This document shows, in pieces, positions 37,590 to 64,000 of a DNA stretch of 64,000 nucleotides (position 1 is the stretch's first letter; each line of letters starts with the position of its first letter). Under the pieces are notes generated by a model. That model searched no databases. It was not told the origin of the DNA and worked only from the letters and a program-made list of their open reading frames with translations. A program made the position numbers and the translations under genes. The stretch comes from Hydractinia symbiolongicarpus (lineage: Eukaryota; Cnidaria; Hydrozoa; Anthoathecata; Hydractiniidae): assembly GCF_029227915.1 (NCBI RefSeq), contig NC_079883.1, forward strand, positions 2,292,001-2,356,000, in the 5' to 3' direction.

Positions 37590-37862
37590 TTATTTCCAGG
37601 AGGGGCCATGGCTTTAATGGGGAGTCCTGGAGTATTTAATGCTCTTTTTGAGCTACGCAAACTCAATAAGGGTCAGCGCTCTGCCAGACAACTCCCTGCC
37701 ACATCCAACAGTCCACACATGGCGCCATCTCTCCAAGATGGCTTGGGTTAACCCGGGGATATGGTAATATTTAATTGCCCATATTGAATCGCCAGCAAGG
37801 AGAATCGAACCCAGTCTCCTGCACAAAGTATGAGAGTGATAACCACTAAACTACAGCGCCAC
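37590..37862 (-). repeat. tRNA-derived SINE (head 4), near full length
   Basis: The minus strand begins GGCGCTGTAGTTTAGTGGTT (A box within the complement of 37838-37854), with B box GGTTCGATTCT (complement of 37801-37811), the clearest tRNA-like head in the window. A GC-richer body of about 200 bp follows, including 'ggcgccatctctccaagatg' on the plus strand, to about 37590. Confidence 0.75.
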
Positions 37863-40190
37863 AAAACTACGGCGCAACAGCATTTAATACTATTGTCTTC
37901 ATACACTGCGCTAAAGTCAGTGTTATTTTGCTTGACTTTACAAAATGCCAGTTGCGCTCTAAGGACACAGGGTTAACATTGCATCAGTCAACCAAAATTG
38001 TGCAACAGATAATAATAATAATAATTAACTAGCTATGTAAATAGCTAACTAGCTAGCTAACTACCAACAGCCACTTTTCTACCCACAACAGCCATCTCTA
38101 GCCTATAGCTAGCTAGTTAGACCCCCAAACAATTAAACCAAACTTATTTTCAGTACTTCATCTAATAATTGTGATACCTATCTAACTAACGTAGCTATTT
38201 AATAGCTGCAGCTATTCGGTTTAACTAGCCCAGCTCAAAAAATCAAGTCAAGTGAGAGTAAGTAGAGTGTCATCAGGTGAGAGTATTGCTATAGTGTGCA
38301 TAGTCGTGTGAGTGATGGGCTCCACCTTTCAAATATAATAGTTAGCAAATTAGCAGGATTGTATAAAGTCAGTTATTGTTTAGTGAAAAGTCTACATCTT
38401 GAAATATAATGTCTATTTTAACCAAATTAAATTGAATTGTGTTTATGTACACATCTAAGATTGACACCAACCCGGCCGCAGTAATCGGTTTCGATTTCTG
38501 CCCAGACTGCGAAAACGGCCTGTTTACAACCGGGACAGCCGGATTATGTACGCATGGTCCAATTATTTTTTTGCACTGGTTATGTCGTGGTGACCGGATT
38601 ATGAACGCTGATATAATGGCTGGTCAGGCAGGCTGTGATTGGCATTTTCTTCGAACTTTTGTGAATTAAACATTCTCTGGAAGATAGAACACCCATAATA
38701 ACTAGACGAAAGAAAAAAGTCTCGACGTATTCGTTTTATTTGAGAACAACAACAACTTTGCCACCAGGGCTATTTGCTTGTCAGAAGTGATGAATGATAT
38801 GAAAGCGGTCGGCCCCGATTATATTTGTTCTATTGGCCTTCCCCGATTATGTGCGTTCTATAATAAGTGAAAAATAATATTAGACTGTCGTATATAAACT
38901 GATTATGTTCCTTTTATAAGCGCCAAATAATTTTTTTTGAGTAATAAGCCGGCCTGTCCTGATCCGGGCAGAACAATTCCATCTCGGCCATATCTCATAG
39001 TGTGCAGGCATAAGACATAATTATCATGACCTAAACCTAAAAAAGTTATTATATTACTTGAACGTTTTAAAAATAACTAAGATACTGGATAAGTGATATA
39101 TAATTAAATATTTCCTAGAAAGATGTTTCATGAAATTTATTATAGGCCCAAATTTTAAACTGACAAAACAATTATTGGTCCGTTAATTATTTTTTGGCAA
39201 TTAGCAATAAACAAACATGGTAGAAGTATTTTTAATATTTTGGCTAGAGATCAAAAATTAAATTTAGGCAGGGCGCAGGAGTAAAGTGAGTTTTTAAAAA
39301 TGAATAGTGTGTTTAACCCGGCCGTAGAGAAGCTTAGAGATTCATGAAATTTCTAAGGTTTGGTATCTATTTTTTCTCTAGCTTGCTATCTATGCAAGCC
39401 TATTCTGTAATTAGGCTTTTTTTGCTGTTAAGCTAGCTAGCTGGCTAGCTAAAACTTAAGCTAGCTTAGCCTGTGCTATATCATAGCTAGCTAGCTAGAA
39501 TGCTGGTTTGTTTGGTTTGTACCTCCTGTACAGCTGGCTAGATAGCTAGCTGTGGTTATATTTTAATTTTTTTAGCTAAAAAGGAAGCCTTGAAATCAGA
39601 GGGATAAAGTAAGAGGGATAAGGGATAAAGGTAGAAAAATTTAAGAAACTCTTCTTGTGAATATTCATCAACACACAAAATTTTCCACAGTACAGTTGAT
39701 ATGCTTTAAAACAAGTTCTTTACTCTAGATAGGATAATATGGATAAGGCAGACTTCACAAATATTTGATGTTAGAGCCACCCGATTAACCCTTTTTTTTA
39801 AAAAATTTTATAGTTTTTATTCACAAACAGACCAACCCTATTTTTAGCACTCATATGACTCTAACACTACATATTTACCTGACACCTCCCAAGATCAGTG
39901 TTAATGTTCTGTCCCATCTTTAAACGCGGGCCCAGCTATCAACGCTTGGTGGATCTGTTTGTAAACAGGGTGCTAACATAGAAAGTTGAGTCATAGCTCA
40001 AACATTTCTTATTCTGGAGAGTAATTTTAATTATTGTATGTTTTGACTCACATTTGAAAAGTGTTGACAAAAGCTTTTTTATTTTTCTTACTAATGTATA
40101 TAAATTTAAAATAATGGACTTAATGTTAAAAAAATTATTTAAACTTTGAAAACAAAGCCTGAAAATTAATAATTACATTTAATTTCTTCC
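37863..40190. other. Intergenic, GCTAGCTA-rich, no gene recognised
   Basis: No supportable exon. GCTAGCTAGCTAG-type words are concentrated at 38028-38120 and 39430-39560. The sentence-like motif 'gattatgtacgc/gattatgaacgc/gattatgtgcgt' recurs four times at 38540-38855, suggesting a decayed repeat. The open frame at 38439-38669 overlaps this and has no recognisable domain. Confidence 0.45.
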
Positions 40191-40192
40191 TA

Positions 40193-42688
40193 CAGTACTG
40201 TGAAAAGGTTTGTTAACATCGTGGTTCGTGTTTATTTCATGTTACGCACGAACCACGATAGCCCACGATACGTATTTTTTTAAAAATCGTGGACCTCACG
40301 ATCATGTTTCGTGGACTACACGAACGAAAATTAAATATTACATCGTGGCTTCCACGATAGATAACTTCTATTGTAAAACAACAAAGACCGTATTAGTTTA
40401 TCAATTAAATTAAAAACCGACTGCAAAAAAATAAATTAACATTTTTTTGTTTTAATTCGTTGTTATAAGGCTAGCTATATAAAAGATTTTAATCCTTCGT
40501 GAATCAAGCGCCGTCCATAGGGTATTAAATAAAACTGTAAAATTTTAAATAATTCTTTCACAAACTTATTTCTATTTTTTTTTAAAAACGCATCTCTGTT
40601 CTAAATAAATGTTATAAAGGTTGTTTCATTTTAGTGTTACTCATCGTCACAAGCATGGTATATACAATCAAGCGACTTTATTTCATGAATTTAAATTTTA
40701 AGGTCAAATGAAAAAAAATTTATACGACTATACGTTCTTATAACAATACGGAAGTTTTTACGCAGAATATCCACTTCTTTTCCCATGGTTGCGCTTCAAA
40801 AAATATGAAAGTCAAGATACTTGTTCTTACGGTTTTTAAACATATATACCTTACTGTCGCTAACGCTTTATTACTTGGTGAAACAGGTCTACTATTATCT
40901 GGCGATTTCTGGTTATTATACATTTTTTTTAAAAGAGCGAGGTTAGTATTTTTTTTACACTTTCTTTTTCCACGCCAGGGCTTCAACCCTGGGGGCGAGT
41001 TGATTTTTTTAAAGTTTTTTATAAGAGTTTTTTCGTAACCCTTTCTCAGCCTTAAATTTCCTTATTTGTTTTCTTCAAAAATATTAAAATTTTTAAATAG
41101 ATTGTTAAAATTATACTATTAAAAATCTGTTCGTAAAAAGTAAAATAATAGATTCAGAAATAAAGTCGCATTGAACTGCTGATCACGTTCTTATGAACTA
41201 TTTTTTTATAACAACAAAATACCTGCATCAGGTTTTACGTTCATAAAAAGTCCACGTGGCTTCTGTTATTGAATAATTAATTATTAATGATGTGAAGTTT
41301 CGAAGCATTTTCTGTACAAATAAAATAGACAAAAATGACCTTTTGATCATTAAAAAAATGTTTGAAAATAATATTTCTTTCATGAATTTTAGACTCATAT
41401 TGCGCGAGATTTTAGGCTGAGCATGTTCTTATAAACTAATTTTTATTAAGAAATAATGTGTCTAATTTTACGTTCATAAAAAGTTCACGTAGCTTCTGTT
41501 ATTGAATAATTAATTATTAATTATGTGAAGTTTTAAAGCATTTTCTGCACCAATAAAATTAGAAATAAATTGCTTCGCGTTGAAGGGTGCTAAAGAAATC
41601 AAAGTTTTGATGTTTTCAGACTTGGAAGGTTTATAAAGATTGTCAAGTGCAATTTTTGTAAGAATATATTTTTTTTTTAAAAAGCGTATAAAATACAATA
41701 GTAGTTATAATATTAAAAAACTAAATTGTTCATTCGTCTTCCGAACTCGTTAATGGCATCCTTGCATTTTTTCCATTGATCGATTTCTTCACTGGCGTTG
41801 CTTGGGTACATCTCAAATACATAATCTCTTATTCGTTTTCTGTCACTTCGCCGGGTGTGTCATTTCCATTTTCTCCGTCAATTTTTTTAATATTTTCTTC
41901 TTGAACACGGCCAACAGTAACCATTTCTGCCTTTAAAAAAAAAGGAAAAAATTATAGAAAAACTAACACAAATTTTTTACTACATTAAACAAGCCTTAAA
42001 AAAATACTTACAAGTTGCTTTTTTACCATTGCATTTTTTTTCAGTCCCTTCACCGTCTTTTCATTTTTCGAAGATTCATCCTTTTGTTTTGATGGGTCTT
42101 TTACGCGTTTTACCTTAGAACTATCTTCAAGACGCCGACAAAATTAGAGAAAGATACATCGGCAAAATAGATAAGACATAAAAGAAAGAAAAACTCGATG
42201 ACCAAATACGCTTTTAAAATCTACTTTAATTTAATGACTGTTAAATATTTTGCATATATTTTCGGTTCAACGTTTTCTTGAACAGAGTTCTTTTGGCAAA
42301 AAAATATCGGCAAAACAATGAGATGTGTTTGAGACGGGCGTTATTAAAGTTTTAAAAACTGAAATTAAATTATGGTCAGACAAATTTAACTTTTCTTTAC
42401 AAAATAACATTTCGTACAAAACATTTAATAATGTGTCGGTTCGTTAAACTCAATAAAACAAATTACCGACGCTTTTGAAAAGAAAAAAAATTAAATCTAT
42501 ATAAATCGTGGAGCTCACGAAAAAGATCGTGGGTCACACGATCCTTCGTGGAGATAATTATATTAGCGTGGTGGCTACGATAGAATGTTTGAATATTTGT
42601 TATACACGAAGACCACGATTTTATCGTGGTTCGTGTGCACCACGCTCGTTACACGAACACGATGTTAACAAACCTTTTCACAGTACTG
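40193..42688. mobile_element. 2.5-kb TA-flanked TIR transposon (Tc1/mariner-like ends)
   Basis: Both ends read CAGTACTGTGAAAAGGTTTG outward-in (right end in reverse complement) and continue as an inverted repeat through 'ttaacatcgtg'. Each is flanked by TA (40191-40192 and 42689-42690), the Tc1/mariner target signature. Subterminal regions of about 200 bp contain many 'cgtggttcgtg/cacgaaccacg' palindromes, giving a foldback structure. The interior has a 95-bp direct repeat (about 41237-41331 and 41465-41560). The minus strand has a lysine-rich open stretch (42120-42012) ending at a good GTAAGT donor. No recognisable DDE transposase was found, so it is probably non-autonomous or very diverged. 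Confidence 0.75.
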
Positions 42689-42690
42689 TA

Positions 42691-43679
42691 ATAAGATTAT
42701 GTCCAGATTTATTGCTGAACGCCAAAGCCTTTAGTTAGGATGGAGGGTTGACAAATGGTATACAATGCTGACAGATTGGACCGAAAGTTGTGCTGTCCTG
42801 TGTTCAATTGGAACACATCAGAAGATGGTCATTTTGTGTGTTGCTGAGCGCATTTAATTTCTGTTCTCAAGAAACCAAAAATCAAAGAGTACCAAAAATC
42901 TTTTAACTAATGCCAGATCAATGGAGGAAATAATTAACTTTGTGATGGAATACCACCATCCTTATAATTATTAAGAATTACCTGTCAGCAATTGGTTGAA
43001 GCAGAAACAATTCTGGATGTATGTCTGACAAAAGCAGTATTTTTTTTAAGTTAACAAGATGAATTTTTGTCATGTGATTTAACAATGATGTCATTATTTT
43101 TTTATTATTGAGCATAAAAGGGATCAAGTTTTACTTAAATTACTTCTGTGACTCACATTTTATTGTGTAAGAAGGAGAATAAGGTATAAATGGCCTGGAA
43201 GGATTAAAGAGTTAACAGATCTCCCTAAAAACAAACAGAAATGAGTGGGTCATCGAAAATCTCCTTGCACTAATGGCTTGCAACAATGCTCTTTCTCTTT
43301 CTAAAGCTGTGCTACCTATGAATGTTTCTAAAATTTCTAGGATTATTTATATATATTCCTTTTAAATTTTATATCAGATAGTAAACATATTTAAGAAGCC
43401 AACTAACTCAACAAACAAATAAGTAATGGATAACATCGCAACTTAGCTATGCTTTTTAGTTTTGCGGTTATATTCTAAAGTTAGTTAACAATACTGTTTT
43501 GTGAAGAAATGGATTGGATAAGACCTATATGCCAATGGAAATCAAATACCACATTTTCACCACCTGCATAGTGTTTGAAATAAATTCCAAGTGACTATCC
43601 TGTATATAAGAACATTTGGAAATAATTAAGCATCTACTCCACTAAACTCTAATATTTTGTTACCTTTTTTAAATATTAG
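42691..43679. other. Upstream of PLEKHH gene
   Basis: No exon recognised. The polypyrimidine tract and AG at 43665-43679 look like the acceptor of a 5' UTR intron, so the promoter is probably further upstream, possibly left of the 40.2-kb transposon. Confidence 0.4.
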
Positions 43680-43688
43680 ATGAAATAA
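43680..43688 (+). promoter_or_regulatory. Minimal upstream ORF in 5' leader
   Basis: If the AG at 43678-43679 is the acceptor, the coding exon opens with ATGAAATAA, a two-codon uORF 36 bases ahead of the predicted PLEKHH start. Such minimal uORFs can lower translation; use here is inference. Confidence 0.3.
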
Positions 43689-43724
43689 GAGAACAACAAA
43701 TAGGTGAAAAAGGTGCATATAAAA

Positions 43725-63721
<19,997 letters not shown>

Positions 63722-63914
63722 GTGAGTAAAAATCATTGTTCCTCTGAGTACTGCCACTCCCAAATCAAATACGCCGCCCCAAACTTAATACGCCTTAAAC
63801 TTCCTCTGAGAAATAGATTGAAAGTGCGCTAACTGTATTGATCCTATTGATATTATTTCGGTTTGTCTGTTCAGTATTCGTATTATTGTGGAAAGTTTAT
63901 CATTTCTTGAACAT

Positions 63915-63965
63915 GATAGTTTAGTAGGCGACGTTTCGGGAGATCCTTCTCCCATCATCGGGAAA
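63915..63965 (-). ncRNA. Degenerate hammerhead-like motif (Penelope-like element type)
   Basis: The minus strand reads CCGATGATGGGAG, then a short loop, CTCCCGAAACGTC. This has the hammerhead layout CUGAUGA - stem II - GAAAC - GUC, with stem II GGGAG/CTCCC intact and C in place of the core U. Penelope-like retroelements are known to carry minimal hammerheads of this form in their terminal repeats. The core change predicts poor or no cleavage. The rest of any element lies beyond the window. Confidence 0.4.
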
Positions 63966-64000
63966 ATTAAAGCATTATATTAGATGCTTAACACCATTTT

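Noticed and set aside
38439-38669. 76-aa frame with several cysteines
   Set aside because: It overlaps a region of repeated 'gattatg' words, has no splice context and no recognisable domain.
63851-63980. Candidate next PLEKHH exon after tgttcag at 63874
   Set aside because: The phase fits, but the translation does not resemble the FERM C lobe, runs into the hammerhead-like repeat and soon stops. The true next exon is probably outside the window.

Overview
This window is AT-rich, intron-rich animal DNA. The gene content (a tandem set of secreted apple/PAN-like + EGF-like + 'skeletal organic matrix protein 5-like' proteins, a Rab GTPase, an MFS transporter and a PLEKHH-type cytoskeletal protein) and the transposon load suggest a cnidarian, most likely a hydrozoan. 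The species assignment is inference from sequence style, not a database match. No bacterial operons, CRISPR arrays or rRNA genes were seen.

Layout. 1-26 kb: three same-strand paralogues of one secreted-protein family. The first is cut by the left edge (exons 253-337 and 1279-1724), the second is a decayed pseudogene (about 15.9-18.5 kb), and the third is intact (22778-26012, 3 exons, 279 aa). The spaces between them hold transposon debris: a Helitron-like short element, an inverted-repeat segment with ACGTG arrays around a SWIM-finger remnant, a BEL/Pao-like scrap, a large broken R2/RLE-type non-LTR retrotransposon, a pogo-like MITE and a Harbinger transposase remnant. 28.2-29.5 kb: a single-exon MFS transporter on the minus strand. 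32.1-35.1 kb: a complete 8-exon Rab-family GTPase on the minus strand, rebuilt exon by exon to a 201-aa protein ending in a CC prenylation motif. 35-43.7 kb: gene-poor DNA with tRNA-derived SINEs and a 2.5-kb TA-flanked inverted-repeat transposon plus a truncated relative. 43.7-64 kb: the 5' and middle part of a PLEKHH1/2-type gene (coiled coil, two PH domains, MyTH4, start of FERM) in 27 in-phase exons, running off the right edge.

The PLEKHH introns record several insertions: a TIR transposon with a LINE fragment inside it, a long CTGT microsatellite, a 54-bp triplication, a TTAA-flanked MITE, an alternating head-to-tail array of four Helitron-like short elements, and a hammerhead-like motif near the right end. 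The genes do not form one pathway. Rab and PLEKHH both act at the interface of membrane traffic and cytoskeleton, but nothing here links them functionally. All exon coordinates come from reading GT/AG sites and codon phase by eye.
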